This document shows positions 6,224 through 13,284 of a DNA stretch of 13,921 nucleotides, piece by piece. A model generated the notes under the pieces. The model was given only the letters and a program-made list of their open reading frames with translations. It did no database searches and had not been told where the DNA came from. The stretch spans positions 1 to 13,921 of the forward strand of contig JAIIAN010000071.1 of the NCBI GenBank assembly GCA_022717655.1. Reading direction: 5' to 3'. This stretch comes from Bacillota bacterium. Lineage in GTDB: Bacteria; Bacillota; Clostridia; Lachnospirales; Lachnospiraceae. A program made the translations under genes and the position numbers. The stretch's first letter is position 1. Each line of letters opens with the position of its first letter.

Positions 6224-7405
6224 TTATGCTTTTAAACTTGGAATTGCAACTTCTAAGTCTACATCCTTTGCGTAGTCCACGCCATCAAGATGAAATCCAA
6301 ACATCTGATAAAAATCCTGCCAATATCCATCAATATCTGAAAGTTCTGTTACATTTTCTGTTGTAACGTTTTTCCAGCACTCCATTACTTTATCCTGAAC
6401 TTCATCGGAAAGCTCCCAGTCATCCATACGGATTCTTCCCTGTTCATCTGTCACCGGTTTTTCTACAAATAATTTTTCATGAAACAATCTTGAAATCTGT
6501 TCAATACATCCCTCATGCGTTCCCTGCGCTTTCATCACTTTATAGAGAATTGCAAAATACAGCGGTACAATCGGAATTGCTGCACTCGCTTGTGTTACCA
6601 GTGCTTTATTGACAGAAATATAAGCCTTAACATCTGAATATTTCTCATTGATTTTTTCTGCGGTCTTTGTCAGATGACGTTTTGCCTGACCAATTGTTCC
6701 ATCATAATAAATCGGATAAGTCAGTTTTGGTCCAATATAAGAATAAGCTACTGTTACGGCATTTTCAGAAAGCACACCTGCGTCGTGAAGTGTGTCCATC
6801 CAATCCATCCAGTCTTCTCCGCCCATCACTTTAATTGTACCTTCTAATTCCCCATCTTTCGCAGGTTCTACGGTCTTTGTCACAATTGTATTATTTCTTA
6901 AATCCAGACTTTTTTCTGTAAATGCTTCGCCGGTCGTCTTTAAGGAAGAAGCCCATACCGTTCCATCTGCAGTTGTTCTTCTAGGTGCTGCCAGACTGTA
7001 GATTACCATATCAACCCGTCCCAAATCTTCTTTAATCATTTCAACGACTTTTTCTTTTACTTCTAAAGAAAACGCATCTCCATTTATTGACTTTGCATAA
7101 AGCCCATTTTTTTCGGCCTCTTTTTCAAATGCAACGGTATTATACCATCCCGGAGTTGCTGTACGTTTTCCATTTGATGGCTTTTCAAACATGACTCCAA
7201 TTGTGGAAGCCTGACATGCAAATGCAGCTGTAATACGGCTTGCAAGACCATATCCGGTCGATGCTCCAATTACTAATACTCTCTTTGGTCCTTCTATCGT
7301 TCCTTTATCTTTTACATAAGTAATCTGTCGTTTTACGTTCTCATAACATCCTGTCGGATGTGCGGTTGTACAAATAAACTCTCTTACCTTTGGCTCTACA
7401 ATCAT
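6224..7405 (-). CDS. fabV: FabV / trans-2-enoyl-CoA reductase (NADH)
   Basis: Reduces the trans-2 double bond of enoyl-ACP or enoyl-CoA with NADH, the last step of fatty-acid elongation; relatives (TER) act in butyrate-type pathways. From Met 7405 it is 393 residues, typical for the family. It begins MIVEPKVREFICTTAHPTGC, a FabV hallmark. The nucleotide loop is GASTGYGLASR (47-57), the NADH-favouring acidic residue is E74 in MFEKP, and the catalytic Tyr-x8-Lys is Y233 and K242 in YYDGTIGQAK. An upstream in-frame ATG at 7423 is less likely because GGAGG lies exactly 8 bases before 7405 and known members begin at this Met. It is a single-gene unit away from any fab cluster, with its own promoter and a FabT-like operator. 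Whether ACP or CoA esters are the substrate cannot be decided here. Confidence 0.95.
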   Translation of the reverse strand: MIVEPKVREFICTTAHPTGCYENVKRQITYVKDKGTIEGPKRVLVIGASTGYGLASRITAAFACQASTIGVMFEKPSNGKRTATPGWYNTVAFEKEAEKNGLYAKSINGDAFSLEVKEKVVEMIKEDLGRVDMVIYSLAAPRRTTADGTVWASSLKTTGEAFTEKSLDLRNNTIVTKTVEPAKDGELEGTIKVMGGEDWMDWMDTLHDAGVLSENAVTVAYSYIGPKLTYPIYYDGTIGQAKRHLTKTAEKINEKYSDVKAYISVNKALVTQASAAIPIVPLYFAILYKVMKAQGTHEGCIEQISRLFHEKLFVEKPVTDEQGRIRMDDWELSDEVQDKVMECWKNVTTENVTELSDIDGYWQDFYQMFGFHLDGVDYAKDVDLEVAIPSLKA

Positions 7406-7487
7406 CTTATTTTCCTCCGCCATTTTACTGATGTACTCCCAGAATCTTTACTATGATTCCAAGAGCATATTACTGTTCCTTTCAAAT

Positions 7488-7504
7488 AGTTTGACTCTCA
7501 AAGT
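7488..7504. promoter_or_regulatory. FabT-like (MarR-family) operator upstream of fabV
   Basis: AGTTTGACTCTCAAAGT is an inverted repeat TTTGA-n3-TCAAA, fitting the FabT motif as I recall it (ANTTTGATTATCAAATT). A second palindrome, TCAAATAGTTTGA (7482-7494), shares the middle half-site. It lies just downstream of the predicted fabV -10, where a bound repressor would block transcription. Confidence 0.6.
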
Positions 7505-7533
7505 ATATTATCATAAAAAAAACGGAAATGCAA
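7505..7533 (-). promoter_or_regulatory. Predicted fabV promoter overlapping the dut terminator
   Basis: On the minus strand -35 TTGCAT (7533-7528), a 17-base spacer, and -10 TAATAT (7510-7505) with an extended TGA. The -35 lies in the 3' arm of the dut terminator hairpin. Transcription would start near 7498, inside the FabT-like operator. Confidence 0.5.
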
Positions 7534-7558
7534 GGTTTGTTTCTGCATTTCCGTTTTT
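7515..7558 (-). terminator. Intrinsic terminator of nrdG-dut
   Basis: In minus-strand RNA an 11-bp perfect stem, ACGGAAATGCA with TGCATTTCCGT (plus-strand 7522-7532 and 7544-7554), has an 11-base loop and is followed by eight U. It lies 15 or so bases after the dut stop. Confidence 0.9.
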
Positions 7559-7572
7559 CTCTTATTTTTTAC

Positions 7573-8085
7573 TTATTTGGTCGTGCTTCCAAATCCGCCA
7601 TTACGCACTTCTTCCACATCATCATCTACCGTGATTCCGTATTCTACAAAAATTCCCTGTGCAAAACCAGTTCCTGCTTCTACATGAATTGTTTTTTCTT
7701 CATTGGAATCATTTGTAATTTTAATAAACATATGTCCCTCATTGTCAGAGTAAAAATAATCACTGTCAATAATTCCTACGGTATTATTTAACTGTAAACG
7801 ATATTTAAATCCCAGACCGCTTCTCGGATAAATTTTTAAAACCCAGCCTTCTTCCATCTGTACACGGATTCCGGTTGGAATCTTAATTGTCTCCTGTGGT
7901 TTTAACTCAAAGGTAAGCGGGCTGAAGAAATCATATCCGGCACTTCCTGAAGTCGCACGCTTTGGAAGCTTAACAGATTCATAGATACGTTCTAATTCTT
8001 CACCGGAAGTCTCACCAAAAGTATCCTGCCATCCCTCCGCAAACTGTTCTTTACTGACTTTCATAAATTTTGCAATTCGTTTCAT
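7573..8085 (-). CDS. dut: dUTP diphosphatase (dUTPase)
   Basis: Hydrolyses dUTP to dUMP and pyrophosphate, keeping uracil out of DNA and feeding dTMP synthesis; trimeric in this family. All five motifs are readable in 170 residues: AGYD (49-52), PRSGLG (87-92), GIIDSDY (104-110) with the catalytic aspartate, the AQ of FAQG (142-143) and the C-terminal RNGGFGST (161-168). Differences from compact bacterial enzymes are a 40-residue N-terminal extension and extra residues after motif 3 (FYSDNEG), both of which I associate with clostridial and phage-like dUTPases. GGAGGG lies within the last codons of nrdG before the ATG, and the gap to nrdG is only 6 bases, so the two are co-transcribed and probably coupled. 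Confidence 0.95.
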   Translation of the reverse strand: MKRIAKFMKVSKEQFAEGWQDTFGETSGEELERIYESVKLPKRATSGSAGYDFFSPLTFELKPQETIKIPTGIRVQMEEGWVLKIYPRSGLGFKYRLQLNNTVGIIDSDYFYSDNEGHMFIKITNDSNEEKTIHVEAGTGFAQGIFVEYGITVDDDVEEVRNGGFGSTTK

Positions 8086-8091
8086 TAAGAT

Positions 8092-8586
8092 TTATCCCTC
8101 CGCATGCAGAATAATCTGCTTTTCTTTCAATGATTTTTGTACATCAATCACTCTCTGATTGGAGCTGCCTTTCCATTTGAGTGCCACATTTTTCTTCTCT
8201 ATCATAAACTCTCCGTCTACCAGTACATCCAGATAATTTAAGATTTCTTCGCCCTGCAAAGACTCCCATAACGCACCTGTATACAGCCAGATTGTCTTTG
8301 ACGGATACTTTTCTTTGATTTCTTTTGCAAATCTTGTCACCTCAGAGATATTCTGCACATAAAGCGGGTCTCCACCGGAAAATGTAATTCCGGAAATGTA
8401 GGCTTTTTCCAGTTGTTCAAAAATTTCCTGCTTTGCAGACTCATCAAATAAAATTCCACTGTTCGGGTCCCAGGTTACAGGATTCTGACACTCTTTACAA
8501 CAATGAGAACATCCTGATACCCATAAAACCACCCGAAGTCCGTCTCCATTTAACATATCATCTTTTGTGATATTATGATAACGCAT
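8092..8586 (-). CDS. nrdG: Anaerobic ribonucleotide reductase activating protein (radical SAM)
   Basis: Radical SAM activase that installs the glycyl radical on class III ribonucleotide reductase NrdD, allowing dNTP synthesis without oxygen. The 164-residue length is normal. C26, C30 and C33 (in GCSHCCKEC, C-x3-C-x2-C) bind the 4Fe-4S cluster. FSGGDPL (about 73-79) is the SAM-binding GG motif. The start ATG has GGGAGG 8 bases upstream. The gene usually sits next to nrdD, but here the upstream gene is pnp, separated by a terminator, and dut follows directly. nrdD must be elsewhere in the genome. Pairing with dut makes a small dNTP-pool operon. Confidence 0.95.
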   Translation of the reverse strand: MRYHNITKDDMLNGDGLRVVLWVSGCSHCCKECQNPVTWDPNSGILFDESAKQEIFEQLEKAYISGITFSGGDPLYVQNISEVTRFAKEIKEKYPSKTIWLYTGALWESLQGEEILNYLDVLVDGEFMIEKKNVALKWKGSSNQRVIDVQKSLKEKQIILHAEG

Positions 8587-8666
8587 TTTTTTGCCTCCCG
8601 TAAATTTAATGTACGACTTTTTCTATACTAAAAAACAACATCATTAAAAATTACAAGCGTATGTTT

Positions 8667-8700
8667 AAAAAGGGAGAACCGCTTATCGCCATGTTCTCCC
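8667..8700 (-). terminator. Intrinsic terminator after pnp
   Basis: In minus-strand RNA GGGAGAAC and GTTCTCCC (plus-strand 8693-8700 and 8672-8679) form an 8-bp stem with a 13-base loop, followed by UUUUU. It separates pnp from nrdG. The rest of the 8587-8743 interval must hold the nrdG promoter, but I cannot place a convincing one. Confidence 0.85.
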
Positions 8701-8743
8701 TCTCTATGTTACTTAGTCAAAAATTCTTCCTGACTTAAATTTC

Positions 8744-10846
8744 TTATGCTTCTTCCGGAACGTCCTTAATGCTGAAGCTGATTCGTCCCATCTTATCTTT
8801 TCCAAGACAGATTACTTTCACTTCATCACCAAGAGTCAGCACATCTTCTACACGGTTAATTCTTTCTTTTGCAATTTTTGAAATATGAACCATACCCTCT
8901 TTTCCAGGGGCAAATTCAACGAATGCACCAAAGTCTTTAATGCTCACTACTTTACCGGTGAAAATCTGACCTTCTTTAAAATCAGTTGTAATAATTTTGA
9001 TATAGTTAAGTGCTTTATCCATCATTTCTTTTTCTGTACCACATACAGAAACTGCACCTGTCTCATCAATATCAATTTTTACACCTGTTTCATCAATAAT
9101 TGCATTGATTGTTTTTCCACGCTGTCCGACTACATCACCGATTTTATCTGGGTCAATCTGAATCTGAACAATTTTCGGTGCATATTTGCTTACTTCTTTT
9201 CTCGGCTCTGCAATACATTTTTCCATTACTTCTGTCAGAATGTATTCTCTTGCTTCTTTTGTTTTTGCAATTGCTTCTTCAATAATCGGTCTTGTCAATC
9301 CATGAATCTTAATATCCATCTGAATTGCAGTGATACCATCATGAGTACCCGCTACCTTAAAGTCCATATCTCCGAAGAAATCTTCCAGACCCTGAATATC
9401 TGTTAAAACGATATAGTCATCATCTGTCTCACCGGTTACCAGACCACAGGAAATACCTGCAACCGGTTTTTTAATCGGTACACCTGCTGACATCAGAGAC
9501 ATCGTGGATGCACAGATACTTGCCTGTGAAGTAGAACCATTTGATTCAAATGTTTCAGATACAGTACGAATTGCATAAGGGAACTCTTCCGGTGCCGGAA
9601 GAACCGGAACTAAAGCTCTTTCTGCTAATGCTCCATGACCGATTTCTCGACGTCCCGGACCTCTTGAAGGTTTTGTCTCACCCACAGAGTAGGACGGGAA
9701 GTTATAATGATGCATGTAACGTTTGGATGTTTCAAATTCATCCAGACCATCCAGTCTCTGCGCTTCAGAAAGCGGAGCTAAGGTTGTAATGGTACAAATC
9801 TGTGTCTGTCCACGTGTAAACATTGCAGAACCATGTACGCGAGGAACTAAATCTGTTTCAGCTGCCAGCGGACGAATCTGTGTGATTGCACGACCGTCTG
9901 GACGTTTATGGTCTTTTAAAATCATCTTACGAACCGTTTTTTTCTGATACTGATAAACCGCTTCTGAAAGTACAGCCAGCCATTCTTCGTTTTCTGCAAA
10001 TGCTTCTTCTAATTTTTCTGTGATAACACGGATATTTTCTTCTCTTGTCTGTTTGTCATCAGAGAATACAGCCTCTTCCATTTCTGCAGGAGGTACAATC
10101 TCTTTGATTGCTGTAAACAATTCTTCCGGAACAGCGCAGCTTTCATAAGCATGCTTTTCCTTTCCACATTCAGCAACGATGGTATCAATAAAAGCAATGA
10201 TTTCCTGGTTTACCTCATGTGCTTTAAAGATTGCATCAATCATTTTTGCTTCCGGAACTTCATTTGCTCCCGCTTCAATCATGATTACTTTGTCTCTTGT
10301 GGAGGCAACCGTTAACTGTAAATCAGAAATTGTTTTCTGAGCCAGTGTCGGATTTACAATAAATTCCCCGTTAATCATACCAATCTGTGTTGCCGCACAT
10401 GGACCATCAAACGGAATATCGGATACACATGTCGCAATAGAAGAACCTAACATTGCAACAACTTCCGGATTACATTCCGGGTCTACCGACATAACCATGT
10501 TATTTAAGGTTACATCATTTCTATAATCTTTTGGGAACAATGGACGCATTGGACGGTCAATGACACGAGAAGTTAAAATCGCATGTTCACTTGCTTTTCC
10601 TTCTCTCTTATTGAATCCTCCCGGGATTTTTCCAACTGCATATAATTTTTCTTCATATTCTACACTCAGAGGGAAGAAATCAATTCCTTCTCTTGGTTTT
10701 TCAGAGGCAGTTGCTGTACACAGTAATGTTGTGTCTCCATAATGCATAAATGCAGCACCATTTGCCTGCTTTGCTACACGGTTGATATCAACTGTCAGTG
10801 TTCTGCCTGCAAGTTCCATTGAAAAACTTTTGTACTCTTTGGACAT
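8744..10846 (-). CDS. pnp: Polyribonucleotide nucleotidyltransferase (PNPase)
   Basis: Phosphorolytic 3'-5' exoribonuclease of mRNA decay, working as a trimer in the cytoplasm and able to add tails in reverse. The 700 residues give the standard layout: RNase PH domain 1 (about 12-145), an alpha-helical linker (about 240-310), catalytic RNase PH domain 2 (about 320-540), a KH domain (about 555-615, GQRG loop) and S1 (about 625-695, from GQIFTGKVVSIKDFGAFVEF). Catalytic residues match E. coli: FGDMDFKVAG with D495, and D489 before it; substrate-loop motifs FETSKRY and SNGSTSQASICAS are intact. GGAG is 8-9 bases before the ATG. It follows rpsO, as in most bacteria, and is followed by a terminator. 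Confidence 0.98.
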   Translation of the reverse strand: MSKEYKSFSMELAGRTLTVDINRVAKQANGAAFMHYGDTTLLCTATASEKPREGIDFFPLSVEYEEKLYAVGKIPGGFNKREGKASEHAILTSRVIDRPMRPLFPKDYRNDVTLNNMVMSVDPECNPEVVAMLGSSIATCVSDIPFDGPCAATQIGMINGEFIVNPTLAQKTISDLQLTVASTRDKVIMIEAGANEVPEAKMIDAIFKAHEVNQEIIAFIDTIVAECGKEKHAYESCAVPEELFTAIKEIVPPAEMEEAVFSDDKQTREENIRVITEKLEEAFAENEEWLAVLSEAVYQYQKKTVRKMILKDHKRPDGRAITQIRPLAAETDLVPRVHGSAMFTRGQTQICTITTLAPLSEAQRLDGLDEFETSKRYMHHYNFPSYSVGETKPSRGPGRREIGHGALAERALVPVLPAPEEFPYAIRTVSETFESNGSTSQASICASTMSLMSAGVPIKKPVAGISCGLVTGETDDDYIVLTDIQGLEDFFGDMDFKVAGTHDGITAIQMDIKIHGLTRPIIEEAIAKTKEAREYILTEVMEKCIAEPRKEVSKYAPKIVQIQIDPDKIGDVVGQRGKTINAIIDETGVKIDIDETGAVSVCGTEKEMMDKALNYIKIITTDFKEGQIFTGKVVSIKDFGAFVEFAPGKEGMVHISKIAKERINRVEDVLTLGDEVKVICLGKDKMGRISFSIKDVPEEA

Positions 10847-10989
10847 CTCTTATCTCCTTTTCTAAACTAATCTGGCAGCTTCTGTCCGAAACAACTGAAA
10901 AAAACAGTTTTATTTTTACTCTTACAACACATTACTTTTCTTAAACTATTCTTTTCAGTGGTCTCGGCTCCAGTTTTGCCGCCTTTGCT
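10847..10989 (-). other. pnp leader region
   Basis: About 140 bases between the rpsO terminator and pnp. On the minus strand it holds two small hairpins: AACTG-T7-CAGTT (plus 10893-10909) and one built on GGCAG/CTGTCC (10874-10887). In many bacteria this leader carries RNase processing sites through which PNPase limits its own expression; the hairpins here are short and the comparison is tentative. No convincing promoter is seen, so pnp may depend partly on read-through from rpsO. Confidence 0.35.
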
Positions 10990-11015
10990 AAAACAGGGCG
11001 GAAAAATTCCGCCCC
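10990..11015 (-). terminator. Terminator or attenuator after rpsO
   Basis: In minus-strand RNA GGGCGGAA and TTCCGCCC (plus 11007-11014 and 10996-11003) form an 8-bp GC-rich stem with a 3-base loop, followed by UGUUUU. The stem is strong but the U-tract is short and interrupted, so partial read-through into pnp is plausible. Confidence 0.75.
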
Positions 11016-11028
11016 TGGTTGTTACTGA

Positions 11029-11295
11029 TTATTTTCTCAGACCTAATTTTTCAATTAAAGCACGGTATCTTTCGATATCAGTTTTCTTCAGATAATCAAG
11101 AAGACCACGTCTCTGACCTACCATTTTTAACAGACCTCTTCTGGAATGATGGTCTTTATGGTTGCTCTTTAAATGCTCTGTCAGCTCTTCAATTCTTGCT
11201 GTTAAAACTGCAACCTGTACTTCCGGTGAACCTGTATCACCTGGTGTTCTTGCGAATTCTGCCATAATAGCCTGTTTCTTTTCTTTTGAAATCAT
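11029..11295 (-). CDS. rpsO: 30S ribosomal protein S15
   Basis: S15 binds the 16S rRNA central domain early in small-subunit assembly. From Met 11295 it has 88 residues, the standard length, starting MISKEKKQAIMAEFARTPGD. Family landmarks follow: GDTGSPEVQVA, HLKSNHKDHHSRRGLLKMVGQRR (positions about 38-60, cited here only by its His/Arg-rich rRNA-binding core) and DYLKK. An in-frame ATG at 11310 would add five residues encoded by the ribosome binding site itself (GGAGG, 11308-11304, 8 bases before 11295), so the shorter start is right. It has its own promoter and short structured leader and is followed by pnp, the usual rpsO-pnp order. Confidence 0.97.
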   Translation of the reverse strand: MISKEKKQAIMAEFARTPGDTGSPEVQVAVLTARIEELTEHLKSNHKDHHSRRGLLKMVGQRRGLLDYLKKTDIERYRALIEKLGLRK

Positions 11296-11336
11296 TTTAA
11301 TTTCCTCCATTCATCTTTTTAATCGCCTGTAATTAA

Positions 11337-11360
11337 GAAACGGTCGGAGTGTCCGGTTTC
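11337..11360 (-). promoter_or_regulatory. Hairpin in the rpsO leader, candidate S15 autoregulatory element
   Basis: In the minus-strand transcript GAAAC pairs with GTTTC and CGGA with TCCG, with a CAC loop and a 3-base bulge (ACC) on one side. It lies about 40 bases before the ATG in an approximately 85-base leader. S15 represses its own mRNA through differing leader structures in several bacteria. That this one does so is inference. Confidence 0.4.
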
Positions 11361-11388
11361 TGAACTACGGCTGAACTCATACTTGCTC

Positions 11389-11417
11389 AGTATAGCACAA
11401 GATATTTCACTTGTAAA
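11389..11417 (-). promoter_or_regulatory. rpsO promoter
   Basis: On the minus strand -35 TTTACA (11417-11412), a 17-base spacer, and -10 TATACT (11394-11389) with an extended TGC. It begins about 12 bases after the ribF stop, where no terminator is seen, so rpsO can be read both from here and from the upstream operon. Transcription would start near 11382. Confidence 0.75.
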
Positions 11418-11428
11418 GTCCTATTGTA

Positions 11429-12361
11429 TTACAATTTTTCATGTAAATCTGCAAAAAATTGTTTTCCTTTTGCCACATCAATATCAAGCTGTCCTTTTAA
11501 TTCCAAAAGGGATGCAAATTTACGTTCCGGACGAAGGTAATGATAAAATCTTACTTCTGCTTCCTGTCCATATAAATCTTCATTACAATTAAACAAATAC
11601 GTTTCCACACCCAGAAAGTTTTCTTTTACCGTTGGTTTATAACCTACATTGGAGATTCCATCGTACTCTTTTTCTCCAATTTTGGAACGAGTCAGATAAA
11701 CTCCGTTTGGCGGAAATTTTTTGCTGACTGGCGGAATCAGATTCGCAGTTGGTACTCCAATCGTTCTTCCAAGCTGTCTTCCATGCACAATCTCTCCCCT
11801 GGTAAAATACTGATATCCCAAAAGAGCATTTACTTTTTCGATGTGTCCCGCTTCCAGCTCTTCTCTTATATAAGTACTGCTGATTTCCCTTGTCCCGTCT
11901 GTCAGTTTTTCTACGACTTCTACCGTAAAATCATACTGTGTTCCCATTTGTTTTAATAACTCAGGGTTTCCTTTTCTTTCATGACCAAATCGAAAATCCG
12001 GTCCAACTGCCAGATAAGATACATGCAGACGTTTCACCAGAAATTCTTTTACGAATTCTTCTGCTTCCATATTCATCACAACATCCGTAAACGGGCACGC
12101 AATCAAAACATCCACTCCCAGATTTTCTGCCAGTTCCTGTCTTTCCTCATTGGTTAAAAGAGTCTTTGCCGGTTTATGATACAACTTCACAAGCGGAGAA
12201 ACATCAAAGGTAAATACGACTGTCGTACAGTTTTCTTTTTTCTTTTGTTTCATGCACGCAATCAGTTTCTGATGCCCTCTGTGCAATCCGTCAAATTTTC
12301 CAAGTGTCACAGCACTTCTCTCTTGCGCTGGCAGTACAGGCACTTCGTTTGTGTAAATCAT
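11429..12361 (-). CDS. ribF: Bifunctional riboflavin kinase / FAD synthetase
   Basis: Makes FMN from riboflavin and ATP, then FAD. The 310 residues from Met 12361 match the usual length. The N-terminal nucleotidyltransferase domain carries GKFDGLHRGH (21-30, the HxGH nucleotide site), GPDFRFGHERKGN (about 120-132) and ISSTYIREEL (160-169). The C-terminal kinase domain carries GRTIGVPTANL with PTAN at 204-207, and the likely catalytic base E253 in GVETYLFN. An open frame upstream to 12427 overlaps the end of truB; GAGGAAACATT directly before 12361 and the family N-terminus favour the shorter start. It lies 20 bases after truB, the common truB-ribF order. The leader shows no FMN riboswitch. Confidence 0.96.
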   Translation of the reverse strand: MIYTNEVPVLPAQERSAVTLGKFDGLHRGHQKLIACMKQKKKENCTTVVFTFDVSPLVKLYHKPAKTLLTNEERQELAENLGVDVLIACPFTDVVMNMEAEEFVKEFLVKRLHVSYLAVGPDFRFGHERKGNPELLKQMGTQYDFTVEVVEKLTDGTREISSTYIREELEAGHIEKVNALLGYQYFTRGEIVHGRQLGRTIGVPTANLIPPVSKKFPPNGVYLTRSKIGEKEYDGISNVGYKPTVKENFLGVETYLFNCNEDLYGQEAEVRFYHYLRPERKFASLLELKGQLDIDVAKGKQFFADLHEKL

Positions 12362-12381
12362 AATGTTTCCTCTTTCTGCTT

Positions 12382-13284
12382 CTAAAAATCCTGCGGTGTA
12401 AAAAAGATGGTGTGTGCTCCAAAACATTCCCGTCTTTTTTGATACTCATAAATACCGATAAAATGTCTGTCGCTGTCATACATGCGCACTCTTGTTTTAT
12501 CTGGCATTTCATAAGTCTTTATTGCCGGTACTTTATTTCCATTATGAAGCAGTTTATCCATTTCTTTCGGCATAATAATCTCCTCATAATGAGAAAACAT
12601 TTCTTCTATTGTTACAAGATGAGTATCAAAGGTACCTGTCTTTACTGCTGTCTCAATCTCAGAAAGCTTCATGCTGTCCGCTAAAACAAAGCGTTCCACC
12701 TGCGTTCTTAAAAGACTTTCCATACAGCCTCCACAGCCCAGTTTCGCACCGATATCATGACACAGTGTTCGTATGTAAGTTCCCTTTGAACACGTTACCG
12801 AAAAGCGTACCAGTGGCAGATTCATTTCTAAAATCTTGATTTCATAAAAGGTTACTTTTCTTGGTTTTCGCTCAACTTCTTTTCCCTCTCTTGCAAGTTC
12901 ATAAAGTTTGCGCCCGTTTACTTTTAAAGCAGAATACATCGGAGGAATCTGTTCCTGGTCTCCTAAGAAACCGAAAATCGTGCGCTCCACTTCTTCGTCT
13001 GTCACACTCACCGGATGTTCTCCTAAAACCTTACCGGTCATATCCTGTGTATCTGTCACAATTCCAAGACGAAGAACTGCTTCATAAGTCTTTGTCTTAT
13101 CTGTCAGCAGTTCACAAAGCTTTGTCGCTTTTCCAAGGCAGACTGGAAGCACGCCTTCTGCTTCAGGGTCAAGTGTTCCTGTATGACCGATTTTTTTCTG
13201 TCTTAAAATTCCACGAAGCTTCGCAACTACATCATGAGAAGTATAACCCTTTTCTTTGTATACATTAATGACTCCGTTAATCAC
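12382..13284 (-). CDS. truB: tRNA pseudouridine(55) synthase
   Basis: Converts U55 in the T-loop of tRNAs to pseudouridine. The 300 residues begin with the classical INGVINVYKEKGYTSHDVV block; the catalytic aspartate is D39 in GHTGTLDPEAEGVLP. Further motifs are KTYEAVLRLG (about 64-73), the middle GQIPPMYSALKVNGRKLYE-like segment (read here as QEIPPMYSALKVNG-type, about 110-130) and CSKGTYIRTL (about 164-173). The C-terminal 60 or so residues form the PUA-like RNA-binding extension. The start is GTG at 13284, overlapping the stop of nrnA (GTGA), with AAGGA upstream, so the two are translationally coupled. ribF follows. Confidence 0.97.
   Translation of the reverse strand: MINGVINVYKEKGYTSHDVVAKLRGILRQKKIGHTGTLDPEAEGVLPVCLGKATKLCELLTDKTKTYEAVLRLGIVTDTQDMTGKVLGEHPVSVTDEEVERTIFGFLGDQEQIPPMYSALKVNGRKLYELAREGKEVERKPRKVTFYEIKILEMNLPLVRFSVTCSKGTYIRTLCHDIGAKLGCGGCMESLLRTQVERFVLADSMKLSEIETAVKTGTFDTHLVTIEEMFSHYEEIIMPKEMDKLLHNGNKVPAIKTYEMPDKTRVRMYDSDRHFIGIYEYQKRRECFGAHTIFFTPQDF

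Noticed and set aside
8885..9406. 173-residue plus-strand frame opposite pnp
   Set aside because: Composition is skewed to Cys, Phe and Asn as expected of an antisense shadow; pnp is certain on the other strand.
10893..10917. AACTG-A7-CAGTT followed by TTATTTTT as a plus-strand terminator
   Set aside because: No plus-strand gene ends nearby and the stem is only five pairs. Kept only as a minor feature of the pnp leader.
11296..11310. Longer rpsO start at 11310
   Set aside because: The added codons are the ribosome binding site itself, and S15 proteins begin at the later Met.
12362..12427. Longer ribF start at 12427
   Set aside because: The extra 22 residues overlap truB, lack the family N-terminus, and a good ribosome binding site sits right before 12361.
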